Notes: generated from the sequence alone by a model not told the origin. DNA of 64,000 nt from Nesterenkonia sp. (GCF_029265375.1 NZ_JAJUJJ010000011.1:1-64000), one strand, 5' to 3'. Shown: positions 48,270-57,390, counted from the stretch's first letter. Program-made: numbers and translations.

Positions 48270-49925
48270 TTAGGCCCGGTTGATCTCCCGGCGGTTCCAC
48301 CCCACAAAACCGATCAGGATGCCGACCAGACCCAGACCGGTCAGCACCAGCACCGGCGTCCAGCTGACCTCCTCCACCGGGTACTCCGCCAGGTGCCCGA
48401 AGAGGTTCGCATCGTGCATCAGCTCGGGGACCTCCAGCAGCCGGCCGAAATTGGTCATGAAAGCGCAGTAGCCGATGATCAGCCAGCCGACCAGTGACGC
48501 AGCGCGCGGGAACCAGCCGAAGAGCGCGACGACGATTCCCACCACTGCGAGCACGGCTGGTCCCTGGTGGATGGTGGCCAACAGCAGCTCGCCGAAGTAG
48601 TCGCCGTCGTCTTCCAGCACCGCTACCGCGGCGGCGGCAGTCCCCAGACCCACAAGCACCAGGATGAGCGCCAGACCCACCAGCAGCACACTCAGATGTG
48701 CGGCCAGCCAACCGGTGCGTCCCACGGGCGCGGACAGTGTCAGCTCGGCTCGTCCGCGAACCTCCTCCCCCCGCATCTGTGTGAGGGCGCTGACGCCTGC
48801 CGCTGCGGTGAACAGCGCCATGAACACGGCCATACAGGCCATATAGCCGAGCATGATGGATTCGCCGGTGAAGATCTGGGCGAACTCCTCGGGTAGATCA
48901 CCTGCGGCATCCACCAGAGCTTGGGCGTACCCGCCGAACATCATTCCGGAGAGCACCAGGGCGATGCCCCAGGCCCGCAGGCCGCCGCGCAGCACCCGCG
49001 CGGCCACGCCCACCGGGGTGCCCAGCGCCGGGCGAGCATCGCGCCGACCCGGCCGGGTGGGCATCAGGCTGGCGCCCACATCGCGCTTGGTGCTCAGCCA
49101 GTAGCCGAGCAGCACCAGGAGTGCGGCGCCGCCGATCAGCAGCAGCACCGGACCCCACCGGTCCTCCACATAGGGAGCCGTCTGCTGGGACCAGCCCAGC
49201 GGAGAGAACCAGGACAGGGCGTTGCCGCCCTGTTCGGCCATGTCTCCGCCCATACGGATGACGTAGGACAGCCCGATCAGACCCCCGGCCATTCCGGAAG
49301 CACCGCGGGACGATTCGCTCAGCTGAGCGGTGATCGCGGCCGCACCGGAGAAGAACAGCCCAACGCCGGCCCCAGCGGCGGCCACCAGCACTGTTCCAGC
49401 CGGATCGAAGCCGCCGACCAGCGCAGCCAGGCAGACCAATACCGCCGTGGCCGCATTGGCGGCGGCCACCAGCAGCAGCGCCGCTGTCAGTGTGGCGTGG
49501 CGGCCCACCACATTGGCCCGGACGAGCTCCGCCCGCCCCGTCTGCTCCTCCGCGCGGGTATGCCGCACCAGAGTGAAGACGCTCATCAGCGCGATGAGGA
49601 TGTAGATGAACAGCACGTACCCGGCGGAGAAGAACCGTTCGAAGGTCGGCTCGTCCATGCCGAAGGCGGGGCCGGTCATCAGCCTGCCTACGGGGTCGGT
49701 GAACATTCCGGCCATCTGAGCCAGCTCCGCCTCATCCTCGGCGATGCCTTGGATCGCGTTGGCGAAGTAGAAGGCCATTACCCCGATGCCCAGGACCCAC
49801 AGGGTCAGCCGAATCCTGTCCCGGCGCAGCATGAACCTCAGAAGGGTCCAGGTGTCGTGCAGGGTTGACTCGCTGGCTTCCGGGCTGGGGGCGTGCCGTG
49901 CAGAGACAGTCGCAGTGGAGCTCAT
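48270..49925 (-). CDS. ABC-2 type exporter permease
   Basis: 551 residues with about twelve membrane spans in two similar halves of the TnrB/tetronasin-exporter type. The N-terminal half begins TWTLLRFMLRRDRIRLTLWV; a cytoplasmic loop RHTRAEEQTGRAELVRAN recurs in the second half as LTQMRGEEVRGRAELTLSAP, showing internal duplication. It forms the membrane part of an exporter with the ATPase encoded upstream (1-base overlap). Such systems export antibiotics or lipids; the substrate is unknown. Confidence 0.87.
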   Translation of the reverse strand: MSSTATVSARHAPSPEASESTLHDTWTLLRFMLRRDRIRLTLWVLGIGVMAFYFANAIQGIAEDEAELAQMAGMFTDPVGRLMTGPAFGMDEPTFERFFSAGYVLFIYILIALMSVFTLVRHTRAEEQTGRAELVRANVVGRHATLTAALLLVAAANAATAVLVCLAALVGGFDPAGTVLVAAAGAGVGLFFSGAAAITAQLSESSRGASGMAGGLIGLSYVIRMGGDMAEQGGNALSWFSPLGWSQQTAPYVEDRWGPVLLLIGGAALLVLLGYWLSTKRDVGASLMPTRPGRRDARPALGTPVGVAARVLRGGLRAWGIALVLSGMMFGGYAQALVDAAGDLPEEFAQIFTGESIMLGYMACMAVFMALFTAAAGVSALTQMRGEEVRGRAELTLSAPVGRTGWLAAHLSVLLVGLALILVLVGLGTAAAAVAVLEDDGDYFGELLLATIHQGPAVLAVVGIVVALFGWFPRAASLVGWLIIGYCAFMTNFGRLLEVPELMHDANLFGHLAEYPVEEVSWTPVLVLTGLGLVGILIGFVGWNRREINRA

Positions 49926-50863
49926 CAGGACACCTTCTTCGCAGTGGCGTCCTCGACGCCGCGGCCGTGCAGGTCATCGCCGTAGTGACGCATCAGCAGC
50001 TGCTCCAGCGTGGGCGGATGCGCCACGATCGAGCGGATGCCCAGCGGCGCCAGACGGTCCATCACCTGCTGGACGTGCTCGCCGTCGACCTCGAAGACTG
50101 TCCGTTCGCCCTCGCTGCGCGCATCATGGACGCCGTCGAGCTCCCCCAGGAATCCTGCCGGCTGCGCCGTCTCGGCTTCAATGGTGGTTCGGGTCATATG
50201 GCGCAGCTCCGAGAGCGTCCCCGACTCGACGATATGGCCGGCCCGGATGATGGAGATGCGGTCCGACAGCGCCTCCACCTGGGCCAATATGTGGCTGGAG
50301 AGCAGCACGGAGTGTCCATTGCTGGCCGCTTCCTTGATGACCTGCTGGAAGACCACTTCCATCAGCGGATCCAGCCCGGCGGTGGGCTCATCCAGCAGCA
50401 GCAGGTCGACGTCGGCGGCGAGGGCGGAGATCAGTGCCACCTTCTGGCGGTTGCCCTTGGAGTAGGTGCGGGTCTTCTTCCGCGGGTCCAGGTCGAACCT
50501 CTCGATCAGCTCATCGCGGCGAGACCGGTTATAGCTGCCGCGCAGGCGCAGGAACATATCGATGACCTCACCGCCGGTGAGGTTGGGCCAGAGCTCGACG
50601 TCGCCCGGGACATAGGCCAGCCGTTTGTGCAGCTCGACTGCGTCGCGCCACGGATCGCGGCCGAAGAGGTTCACCGTGCCGGAGTCAGGGCGCAGCAGAC
50701 CCAGCAGCACCCGCATGGTGGTGGACTTGCCGGAGCCGTTGGGCCCCAGAAAGCCGTGCACCTCTCCGGGAGCGATGCTCAGGCTGAGGTTGTCCAGCGC
50801 GCGCACGGATCCGAACTGCTTGACCAGATCCTGCGCATAGATGACCGGAGGGTTCTCGCTCAC
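49925..50863 (-). CDS. ABC exporter ATP-binding subunit
   Basis: 312 residues. Walker A GPNGSGKSTT (near 40), signature-like YSKGNRQKV in place of LSGGQ, Walker B LLLLDEPTAGLDPL and the switch His in LSSHIL. The C-terminal 90 residues form the DUF4162-type domain of drug/antibiotic exporters. GTG start overlaps the TetR stop by 4 bases, so regulator, ATPase and permease form one operon. Confidence 0.92.
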   Translation of the reverse strand: MSENPPVIYAQDLVKQFGSVRALDNLSLSIAPGEVHGFLGPNGSGKSTTMRVLLGLLRPDSGTVNLFGRDPWRDAVELHKRLAYVPGDVELWPNLTGGEVIDMFLRLRGSYNRSRRDELIERFDLDPRKKTRTYSKGNRQKVALISALAADVDLLLLDEPTAGLDPLMEVVFQQVIKEAASNGHSVLLSSHILAQVEALSDRISIIRAGHIVESGTLSELRHMTRTTIEAETAQPAGFLGELDGVHDARSEGERTVFEVDGEHVQQVMDRLAPLGIRSIVAHPPTLEQLLMRHYGDDLHGRGVEDATAKKVS

Positions 50864-51642
50864 CGTTCAGTTCCTTTCGTGGTGTCCGGGTTATGGACGC
50901 TGTCGACGTCGGTCGGGGTGGCGGTGCTGCCGTCGGTGGTCTCCTGCTGGGCCTGCAGCAGTTCGCCGAAGATGTCCGGGTTGATCACCGGCCGGGTGTA
51001 GAGCTCGATGACGGTCTCCCAGTACGGGCCCGCAGCCTCGGGTTCGTCCTCCAGCGGGTCGAAGTCCAGCTGCCGCTTCATCTGGCGGTGCAGCATCAGC
51101 GAGCCGAACTGCTGCAGCAGCAGCACTGCTGCGCGGTTGCGGGGATTGGCGCTGGGGTAGACCAGGCCGAGCTCCTCTGCCTCCGCGGTGTACTCCAGCG
51201 AGTCCTCGATGAGCCGGTCGAACAGCTGGTCCATCTCCGGCCCGCCGACGGCGAAGGCCCTGACCAGATACTTGATCAGCGGACGGTTGGTCCGCAGCGC
51301 CTCATAGACATAGTTGCGCGGCATCGGCCCCTGATGGTGGACCCCCTCGGTCTTGGCCTCGCGGAACTGCTCTGCGGCATGCTCATCGCAGGCTTTGCGC
51401 AGCCCGGCCTTGGACCCGAAGTGGTGGATCACCAGAGGAGCCGAGACCCCGGCGTGACGAGCAATCTCTTTGATGGTGACGCGATCGAATCCGTGCTCGC
51501 CGTAGAGATGGATGGCTGCCTGCAGGATCCGCTCCGGCGCCGGCGCTGATGAGTTCCCTGACTCGGCGGCGGTGCGCGGTGCAGGAGTCTCCTGGGACTC
51601 GTGTCCGCGACGGGAGCGGGTTGCTCCGTAGGTGTACACCAC
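50860..51642 (-). CDS. TetR-family regulator of the ABC exporter
   Basis: 260 residues. After 35 disordered residues comes the TetR DNA-binding domain: ERILQAAIHLYGEHGFDRVT and IKEIARHAGVSAPLVIHHFG, then SKAGLRKACD. A helical ligand domain follows. It is the first gene of the exporter operon and probably represses it. A GGTGTACACC palindrome overlaps the GTG start. The mature start could also be further downstream, since the first 30 residues are poorly conserved. Confidence 0.87.
   Translation of the reverse strand: MVYTYGATRSRRGHESQETPAPRTAAESGNSSAPAPERILQAAIHLYGEHGFDRVTIKEIARHAGVSAPLVIHHFGSKAGLRKACDEHAAEQFREAKTEGVHHQGPMPRNYVYEALRTNRPLIKYLVRAFAVGGPEMDQLFDRLIEDSLEYTAEAEELGLVYPSANPRNRAAVLLLQQFGSLMLHRQMKRQLDFDPLEDEPEAAGPYWETVIELYTRPVINPDIFGELLQAQQETTDGSTATPTDVDSVHNPDTTKGTER
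51631..51640. promoter_or_regulatory. palindrome at the TetR start
   Basis: GGTGTACACC is a perfect 10-bp palindrome at codons 2-4 of the annotated TetR gene. If the real start is downstream, it would lie in the promoter and could be the operator. It may also occur by chance. Confidence 0.3.
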
Positions 51643-51762
51643 AGGTGGCCTCCAAGCGTGCGTGCGCTGTCGGGCTGAACGCGGCGGGCACGCCGTTCAG
51701 CACTGAGGTTCTGTGAGCGAGGGCAGAGGGCCGGGCAGGACCCCGCGGCGAGGTATGCCGAT

Positions 51763-51792
51763 TTGACCTGGCGCGGATGCGGCGCGTAGTGT
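51763..51792 (+). promoter_or_regulatory. rpmH promoter
   Basis: TTGACC (51763-51768) and TAGTGT (51787-51792) are separated by 18 bases and fit a sigma-70 promoter about 90 bases before the rpmH GTG. The rest of the 237-bp gap toward TetR contains no further convincing element. Confidence 0.6.
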
Positions 51793-51879
51793 TGACAGGT
51801 CGCTCTGCTGACCTTGCGCGCCCTCGGGCGGCGCACCAGAGCAATCAAGACTTCACATCCATCACTTTGGGAGTACACA

Positions 51880-52017
51880 GTGAGCAAGCGGACTTTCCAG
51901 CCGAGCAATCGCCGTCGCAGCCGCAAGCACGGCTTCCGTTCCCGTATGCGCACCCGTGCCGGCCGCTCCATCATCTCGGCACGTCGCAACCGCGGGCGCA
52001 AGTCGCTGTCTGCCTGA
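51880..52017 (+). CDS. rpmH: 50S ribosomal protein L34
   Basis: 45 residues, [19 protein letters not shown] onward, then [20 protein letters not shown], complete L34. GTG start with GGGAG 6 bases upstream. L34 stabilises the 50S subunit. It is the first gene of the rpmH-rnpA-yidD-yidC-jag-rsmG series. Confidence 0.98.
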   Translation: MSKRTFQPSNRRRSRKHGFRSRMRTRAGRSIISARRNRGRKSLSA

Positions 52018-52092
52018 GGCCACGCGAACACCTGCGGCCCGTCCCGGCTTCTGGCCGGTGGCGGGTCGTTTCTGTCTGAGACGACCCAGGCC

Positions 52093-52566
52093 ATGCTCCC
52101 TGCGCGCCACCGGCTGACCTCACCGAAGGAGTTCTCCGCGGTGATGCGCGGTGGTGCCCGGGCCGGCACCAGCACTGTGGTTGCCGCCGTGCTGATCACG
52201 CCGGCGCAGAGCAGCAACCCAGCCGCACCATCTGCGGGATGGCAGTGCGGATTCATCGTGTCCAAAGCAGTGGGAAATGCGGTGGTGCGGCATCGCACCA
52301 CGCGCCGGCTGCGCCACATTGTCCGGGAGCTGATCGAGGCAGGTCAGGTGAGCCTCCCGGAGGGCCGGCATACCCAGATCGTGCTCCGAGCCCTGTCCGA
52401 GGCGCCCTCGGCCGATCATCGGAATCTGCGTCAGGACACGGCCTCAGCCCTGCGGCGGGCGCTGAAGAAGGCTGCGGGCCGGCAGAACCCCGGCACCGAT
52501 TACCGCAGCAGGCAGGTCGCCGCACGCCAGAAGAGTCTGAGCAGCGGGGCGGAGCAGTCCCGGTGA
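52093..52566 (+). CDS. rnpA: RNase P protein component
   Basis: 157 residues. It opens MLPARHRLTSPKEFSAVMRG and contains the RNR-type signature NAVVRHRTTRRLRH and GFIVSKAVGNA. The basic RNA-binding helix is intact. The C-terminal extension of about 40 residues is longer than in E. coli. It associates with RNase P RNA (not in this window) to process tRNA 5' ends. Its stop overlaps the yidD GTG by 4 bases. Confidence 0.95.
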   Translation: MLPARHRLTSPKEFSAVMRGGARAGTSTVVAAVLITPAQSSNPAAPSAGWQCGFIVSKAVGNAVVRHRTTRRLRHIVRELIEAGQVSLPEGRHTQIVLRALSEAPSADHRNLRQDTASALRRALKKAAGRQNPGTDYRSRQVAARQKSLSSGAEQSR

Positions 52567-53015
52567 GCAGCCCCGGTGTTCCGGATCAGCCGCCGCCCGA
52601 GGACCCGTGGGTCAGCCACCGTGACTTCTATGTGCCGCCCGGGCAGACCCCCGGCCTCCCCTGGTCCCAGCCGAACCCCGAGCAGCTGCGCCGGCACCGC
52701 TGGGGTCCGATCCGCCGGGCGCCGTCGTGGATTCTCATCGGTTTCATCACCCTGTGGCGCCGCATCGTCTCCCCGCTCTACGGCCAGGTGTGCACCTACT
52801 ACCCCTCCTGCTCCGCCTACGGCCTGGAGGCCGTCACGGTGCACGGGCTGCTGCGCGGCGCAGCTCTGACCCTGTGGAGGATCCTGCGCTGCAATCCGTT
52901 CAGCAGCGGCGGCATCGATCATGTGCCCGCATCTGGGCGTCTCTGGCGGTGCAGCGAGGTCCCGGAGATTGTGCGGCTCAACCACCCGCCGATGGATCCC
53001 GACGACGGCGCCTGA
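52563..53015 (+). CDS. yidD: YidD membrane protein insertion efficiency factor
   Basis: 150 residues. The conserved core is LWRRIVSPLYGQVCTYYPSC, SAYGLEAVTVHGLLRGAALT and ILRCNPFSSGGIDHVP, with the three cysteines of the family. A Pro-rich N-terminal extension of about 65 residues precedes it, longer than the typical 75-100 residue YidD. The GTG start at 52563 is set by the GTGA overlap with rnpA. Confidence 0.93.
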   Translation: MSSPGVPDQPPPEDPWVSHRDFYVPPGQTPGLPWSQPNPEQLRRHRWGPIRRAPSWILIGFITLWRRIVSPLYGQVCTYYPSCSAYGLEAVTVHGLLRGAALTLWRILRCNPFSSGGIDHVPASGRLWRCSEVPEIVRLNHPPMDPDDGA

Positions 53016-53191
53016 GACTCGATTCACAGGCTTCCAGTGACATCAAGTACCCTTAAGGCTGGATTTTTACGTGCCTTGCGTGCCGGGCACCCCCTCTGTT
53101 CCTGAGGCGGTGATCCAGTTCCTCGCACGGGAGCTGCGATCGCCGTCGTCCTCAGGGACCGCTGCGCCCGGCCTGACACCCTGAGAGATCA

Positions 53192-54172
53192 ATGGCTTTC
53201 CTAGACGCGATTATGTGGCCCTTCAGCTGGGCCGTGTCCTTCATTCTGAGCATGTTCCACAGCGTGCTCTCTATGCTTGGGCTGCCCACCGATTCAGGCT
53301 GGAACTGGACCATCTCCATCGTCCTGCTGGTGCTGGTGGTGCGGATCATTCTGATCCCGCTGTTCGTCCGGCAGATCAAGTCCCAGCGCGGGATGCAGAT
53401 CATCCAGCCGGAGATTCAGAAGCTGCAGGCCAAGTACAAGGGCAAGAAGGACCCGGTCTCCCGGCAGCAGCAGGCGGCCGAGCAGCAGGCGCTGTTCAAG
53501 AAGCACAAGGTCAATCCCTTCATGACCTGCCTGCCGATCCTGGCGCAGATGCCGATCTTCTTCGCCCTGTTCTGGATGCTGAACCGCATCGGCCGAACCA
53601 ACGGTGAGTATCAGACTGATGGCTACTACGCGCTGAGCCCGCAGGAGGTCGTCGGGTTCTCCAGCTCCGACATCTTCGGAGTCGGTATGGCCGATATCTT
53701 CCTGCCGGCCGTCCAGTCCGACCCCGCCGAAGTCAATGTGCTGGTGCTGACCTCGGTGATGATCGTGATGATGGTCGGCGCCCAGTTCTTCACCCAGAAG
53801 CAGCTGATGAGCAAGAACATGTCTGAGGCGGCGCTGCAGGGACAGTTCGCCCAGACCCAGAAGATGATGCTCTACGTGCTGCCGCTGGTGTTCGTCGTCG
53901 GCGGCGTGAACTTCCCCGTCGGCGTGCTGATCTACTGGACCGCAACCAACTTCTGGACCCTCGGCCAGCAGTGGTGGGTCATCCGCAACAACCCGACGCC
54001 GGGCTCCCTGGCGGAGAAGGAGCTGAACCTGCGGCGCGCGGCCAAGGGACTGCCGCCGGTGGGTGAAGAGGCCCGCAAGGCTCGCGAAGAGGCGCAGAAG
54101 CCCAGCGGCCAGCACAAGGGGCACACCGCACAGCCGAAGAAGAAGAAAAAGAAGAAAAAGGGACGCCGATGA
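53192..54172 (+). CDS. yidC: YidC/Oxa1-type membrane protein insertase
   Basis: 326 residues with five membrane spans. The conserved groove arginine lies in VVRIILIPLFVRQIKSQRGM; later family elements are NPFMTCLPILAQMPIFFALF and NFPVGVLIYWTATNFWTLGQ. The C-terminus is Lys-rich (eight consecutive Lys before GRR), which binds ribosomes. No lipobox is present. It inserts membrane proteins alone or with SecYEG. Its stop overlaps the jag ATG by 4 bases; 176 bp without a gene precede it. Confidence 0.96.
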   Translation: MAFLDAIMWPFSWAVSFILSMFHSVLSMLGLPTDSGWNWTISIVLLVLVVRIILIPLFVRQIKSQRGMQIIQPEIQKLQAKYKGKKDPVSRQQQAAEQQALFKKHKVNPFMTCLPILAQMPIFFALFWMLNRIGRTNGEYQTDGYYALSPQEVVGFSSSDIFGVGMADIFLPAVQSDPAEVNVLVLTSVMIVMMVGAQFFTQKQLMSKNMSEAALQGQFAQTQKMMLYVLPLVFVVGGVNFPVGVLIYWTATNFWTLGQQWWVIRNNPTPGSLAEKELNLRRAAKGLPPVGEEARKAREEAQKPSGQHKGHTAQPKKKKKKKKGRR

Positions 54173-54789
54173 GCGAAAACACCACATCTGAGGACGTTGT
54201 CGAGGCCGGCAACGAGACCGCAGCCCCGGAGGAGGCCCGCCTGGTGGAGAACCAGGACGCCGATGGACAGGTCGCGCAGCACCAGCCGCAGGAGCAGGCC
54301 GACGGCCCAGAGCCGGAAGGCGACGACACCGGCAGCGACGAGGGCGATATCGCCGCCGACTATCTGGAAGAGCTTCTGGACATTGTCGATCTCGACGGGG
54401 ATATCGAAATTGAGATCCGCGGGGAGCGGACCTTCATCTCCATCCAGGCTGAAGCCGGCAGCGAAGAGCTGCAGGACCTGGTCGGCTCCAAGGGCGAGGT
54501 GCTGGACGCCCTCCAGGAGCTGACCCGCCTGGCAGTGCTGACCGCGACCGGCAACCGGACCCGGTTGGTGCTCGACATCAACGGCTACCGCGCCCAGCGC
54601 AATGACCAGCTGAAGAAGATCGCCGAGGACGCAGTGACCAAGGCCCGGGAGACCGGAGACGAGGTGCACCTGGAGCCGATGAGCGCCTTTGAGCGCAAGA
54701 TTGTCCACGACTTTGTGGCCGAAGCCGGTTTGGTCTCTGAGTCTGAGGGCGAGGGCAAGCGCCGCCACGTTGTGGTGAGCACGGACTAG
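54169..54789 (+). CDS. jag: Jag/KhpB-type KH and R3H RNA-binding protein
   Basis: 206 residues. An acidic disordered N-terminus (about 1-60), a KH domain (GEVLDALQELTRLAV region) and a C-terminal R3H domain (LEPMSAFERKIVHDFVAE, SEGEGKRRHVVV). The position after yidC is conserved. Jag/KhpB with KhpA regulates division and elongation genes by RNA binding. The N-terminal Jag-N domain of some firmicute members is absent, as usual in actinobacteria. Confidence 0.93.
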   Translation: MSENTTSEDVVEAGNETAAPEEARLVENQDADGQVAQHQPQEQADGPEPEGDDTGSDEGDIAADYLEELLDIVDLDGDIEIEIRGERTFISIQAEAGSEELQDLVGSKGEVLDALQELTRLAVLTATGNRTRLVLDINGYRAQRNDQLKKIAEDAVTKARETGDEVHLEPMSAFERKIVHDFVAEAGLVSESEGEGKRRHVVVSTD

Positions 54790-54797
54790 GTGGGCGT

Positions 54798-55520
54798 GTG
54801 AGCCGCACAGGACACGGCGAACCTGCAGAGGGACCGGACGCGGTGAGCAGTCACGGCGACGGGGCCCAGGAGTCCCCTGCAGAGGCGCCCGAGCCCCTGG
54901 AGGGAGAGCTGCTCCGGGCTGCCGAGCGGCTCTTCGACCAGCGTCTTCCGCTGGCCCGGACCTACGCCGAGCACCTGTGCACCACCGGCATCACCCATGG
55001 CCTGCTGGGGCCCAGGGAGGTGCCGCGGATCTGGTCGCGCCATGTGCTCAACTGCGCCGTCCTGGGACCTGAGCTCCCGTCAGGGGGCACAGTGGCCGAC
55101 GTCGGATCCGGCGCGGGTCTTCCCGGAATCGCACTGGCGCTGAGCCGGCCTGATGTCGACTTCATGCTCATCGAACCCATGGAGCGCCGCGTGGACTGGC
55201 TGGATGCCGTGGTCAAGGACCTCGGTGTGGACAACGTCCAGGTGATCCGAGCCCGTGCCGAGGAGGTCAGCGACGAGGTCATGGCCGATGTGGTCACCGC
55301 ACGGGCTGTGTCATCACTGAAGAAGCTGATACCCCTGACCGTACCGCTGCTCGATGACGACGGCGAACTTATGCTGCTCAAAGGCCGCAGCGCTGCTGAG
55401 GAGATCGCTGCAGCCGGCAAGGCCATCAAGAAGGCGCGGCTGCAGACCCCGCGGGTGCAGCTGCTGGGTGAGGATATGCTGCCTGAGCCCACCACCGTGG
55501 TGCGGGCGCGGCGGCGCTGA
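54798..55520 (+). CDS. rsmG: RsmG 16S rRNA (guanine-N7) methyltransferase
   Basis: 240 residues. After a 35-residue acidic tail comes the RsmG fold: GPREVPRIWSRHVLNCAVL, the SAM-binding motif VADVGSGAGLPGIALAL and VVTARAVSSLKKLIPL. It methylates G527 of 16S rRNA (E. coli numbering); loss gives low-level streptomycin resistance. GTG start 8 bases after the jag stop. Confidence 0.94.
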   Translation: MSRTGHGEPAEGPDAVSSHGDGAQESPAEAPEPLEGELLRAAERLFDQRLPLARTYAEHLCTTGITHGLLGPREVPRIWSRHVLNCAVLGPELPSGGTVADVGSGAGLPGIALALSRPDVDFMLIEPMERRVDWLDAVVKDLGVDNVQVIRARAEEVSDEVMADVVTARAVSSLKKLIPLTVPLLDDDGELMLLKGRSAAEEIAAAGKAIKKARLQTPRVQLLGEDMLPEPTTVVRARRR

Positions 55521-55550
55521 GCTGATCTGCGCAGCATCCTCCCCCTGGCC

Positions 55551-55556
55551 TAAACT
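55551..55556 (+). promoter_or_regulatory. -10 element of a probable leaderless parA transcript
   Basis: TAAACT ends 7 bases before the parA ATG at 55564, so transcription would start at or next to the start codon. No Shine-Dalgarno is present before the ATG. A clear -35 is not visible. Confidence 0.5.
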
Positions 55557-55563
55557 GGCGAGC

Positions 55564-56451
55564 ATGACCGAATCGCTATCCGAGTCCCCCCTGGCAGCAC
55601 AGCTTCAGGACGAGCAGCAGCGCCGACGTAAGCTTTCCGAGCTGACCCTGGAGAAGCCGGAGGAGACACGGATCATCACCGTGTCGAATCAGAAGGGTGG
55701 AGTGGGCAAGACCACCACCACGGTGAACCTCGCTGCCGCCCTGGCCGATCATGGATTCAATGTGTTGGTCATCGACATCGATCCGCAGGGCAACGCCTCC
55801 ACCGCACTGGGGGTGCCGCATTCAGCCGAGACCGACTCCATCTACGACGTCATGATCGACGACCTGAGCATGGCCGATGTGGTGGCGGAGTGCCCGGATG
55901 TGGAGCGGCTCTCGGTGGTCCCTGCGACCATCCATTTGGCCGGAGCGGAGATCGAGCTCGTCTCATTGGTGGCTCGGGAGCAGCGCCTTCAGCGGGCGTT
56001 GGAAGAGTACTTCCGGCACCGTGAAGAGTCCGGAGATGAGCGGCTGGACTACGTGTTCATCGACTGCCCGCCCAGCTTGGGTCTGCTGACGGTCAACGCC
56101 TTTGTCGCCGCTCGTGAAGTGCTTATTCCTATTCAGTGCGAGTACTACGCGCTGGAGGGCCTGAGCCAGCTGCTGAACAACATCCGCATGATCCAGAAGC
56201 ACCTGAATCCTCCGCTGCGGGTATCCACCATTCTGCTGACTATGTATGACGCGCGCACGAACCTCGCGGCTCAGGTGGTCGAAGAGGTGAAGGAGCACTT
56301 CCCCCAGGAGGTGCTGGAGGCCAAGATCCCGCGCAGCGTTCGGATTGCTGAGGCGCCCAGCTATCAGCAGAGCGTGATCTCCTATGATCGTTCCTCCACC
56401 GGGGCCCTGGCCTATTTGGAGGCTGCCGCAGAACTGGTGCAGCGAGGCTGA
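55564..56451 (+). CDS. parA: ParA chromosome partitioning ATPase
   Basis: 295 residues. Deviant Walker A KGGVGKTTTT (44-53), Walker A' VIDIDPQGNAST and Walker B VFIDCPPSLGLLTVNAF; C-terminal SVRIAEAPSYQQSVISYD is typical of chromosomal ParA/Soj. The first 35 residues are an actinobacterial extension. ParA forms nucleoid-bound dimers that move ParB-parS complexes. The start MTESLSES (55564) lies 43 bases after rsmG. A parS site begins 5 bases after the stop codon. Confidence 0.96.
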   Translation: MTESLSESPLAAQLQDEQQRRRKLSELTLEKPEETRIITVSNQKGGVGKTTTTVNLAAALADHGFNVLVIDIDPQGNASTALGVPHSAETDSIYDVMIDDLSMADVVAECPDVERLSVVPATIHLAGAEIELVSLVAREQRLQRALEEYFRHREESGDERLDYVFIDCPPSLGLLTVNAFVAAREVLIPIQCEYYALEGLSQLLNNIRMIQKHLNPPLRVSTILLTMYDARTNLAAQVVEEVKEHFPQEVLEAKIPRSVRIAEAPSYQQSVISYDRSSTGALAYLEAAAELVQRG

Positions 56452-56455
56452 GCGC

Positions 56456-56471
56456 CGTTTCACGTGAAACA
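56456..56471. promoter_or_regulatory. parS site 1
   Basis: CGTTTCACGTGAAACA, one mismatch to the consensus TGTTTCACGTGAAACA. It lies 5 bases after the parA stop. Confidence 0.92.
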
Positions 56472-56894
56472 TCCGGGCTAGGCCATTCCGCGGCGAAGCC
56501 CCGGCACGTGCGACACCTCGATATTACTGGCCAGTAGCTCTCCATGGAGGGCGCGGAATGTCGATCGGGTGTCTGGGCGGGTAAGCGGTGGCGAGAACGG
56601 CGCCTGGGGTGAGGAACCGCTCTTAAGCCCGACTCTAGCGGCGGTCGGCGCGAGGAGACTGGCCGGCCGATGAGCCGCAGGATGGCGCCGGCAACCAGGG
56701 TGCCGTCGCCGTCCAGGATGCTTGCCCTTGCGCTACCCGGGAGAGCGTGAACCCAAGCCACAGAGAGAACCACGTGTCGCCGCATCGGTCCTGCTGATTC
56801 CCGAAGTTGGCGCTTCCGCTCGATCGGATGGTCGATCCCCCCTACCGATGACCCACGGACTGAGCGGACAGTATGCAGGATGTGCAGGTCGTGG

Positions 56895-56910
56895 TGTTTC
56901 ACGTGAAACG
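56895..56910. promoter_or_regulatory. parS site 2
   Basis: TGTTTCACGTGAAACG, one mismatch to consensus at the last base. In the parA-parB spacer. Confidence 0.92.
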
Positions 56911-57301
56911 TGAGGACGTGAGCCTGCGCGACGGCTTTTTGCATGAGCTGGAACGGCATACCCACTGGGACATATGCCCACGCACAGCGCTGCCGGACGA
57001 GCGGTCCGTTGGCTTGGGCGTAGACCACCGGTTGGCGCCTATCGCGGCTCATCGGATCCTCCCCGGGGCCCGGGGCGTGGCCAGCGGCGACAGATGCTCT
57101 GGCGCGAAGCCGAGCACGCAGCCCATCAGGGGCGGCGAGGTCGAGCGGTCCATACGCTCCATAAGCTCCACAGGTCCGGCACGTGGCGAAGGTGGTCCAC
57201 CTCGAGAACCGCACGACCGCAAGTCTCATGCTTCCGGATGATGCGTTGGCAGAACGGTGTAGTGCTCTACACACGGTGAAGTTCATCCGTACACGGGAGT
57301 G

Positions 57302-57317
57302 CGTTTCACGTGAAACA
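57302..57317. promoter_or_regulatory. parS site 3
   Basis: CGTTTCACGTGAAACA, one mismatch to consensus. It lies 74 bases before the parB start, so bound ParB could also affect parB transcription. Confidence 0.92.
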
Positions 57318-57390
57318 GTGATGGCGCGTACGGTGATTCGACGCCTGGGTACATAGACTGGTTCAGACAATCAACGTGTGGAGGATCAAC

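Larger units (their letters stand above)
56452..57390. other. 0.94-kb gene-free spacer between parA and parB carrying parS sites
   Basis: No reading frame here looks like a gene: none begins with a ribosome site and shows family motifs. A minus-strand frame runs open through most of it, but it overlaps parA and is Arg/Pro/Ser-rich as random high-GC antisense is. Three parS sites lie within (56456, 56895, 57302). In most actinobacteria parA and parB are only a few bases apart, so this is probably an insertion or decayed sequence. Origin unknown. Confidence 0.6.

Noticed and set aside
56240..57370. 376-codon minus-strand frame across the parA-parB spacer
   Set aside because: It overlaps the 3' part of parA and shows Arg/Pro/Ser-rich sequence without any motif. 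parS bases translate to repeated VSRET or FHVK peptides, which is a sequence artefact.
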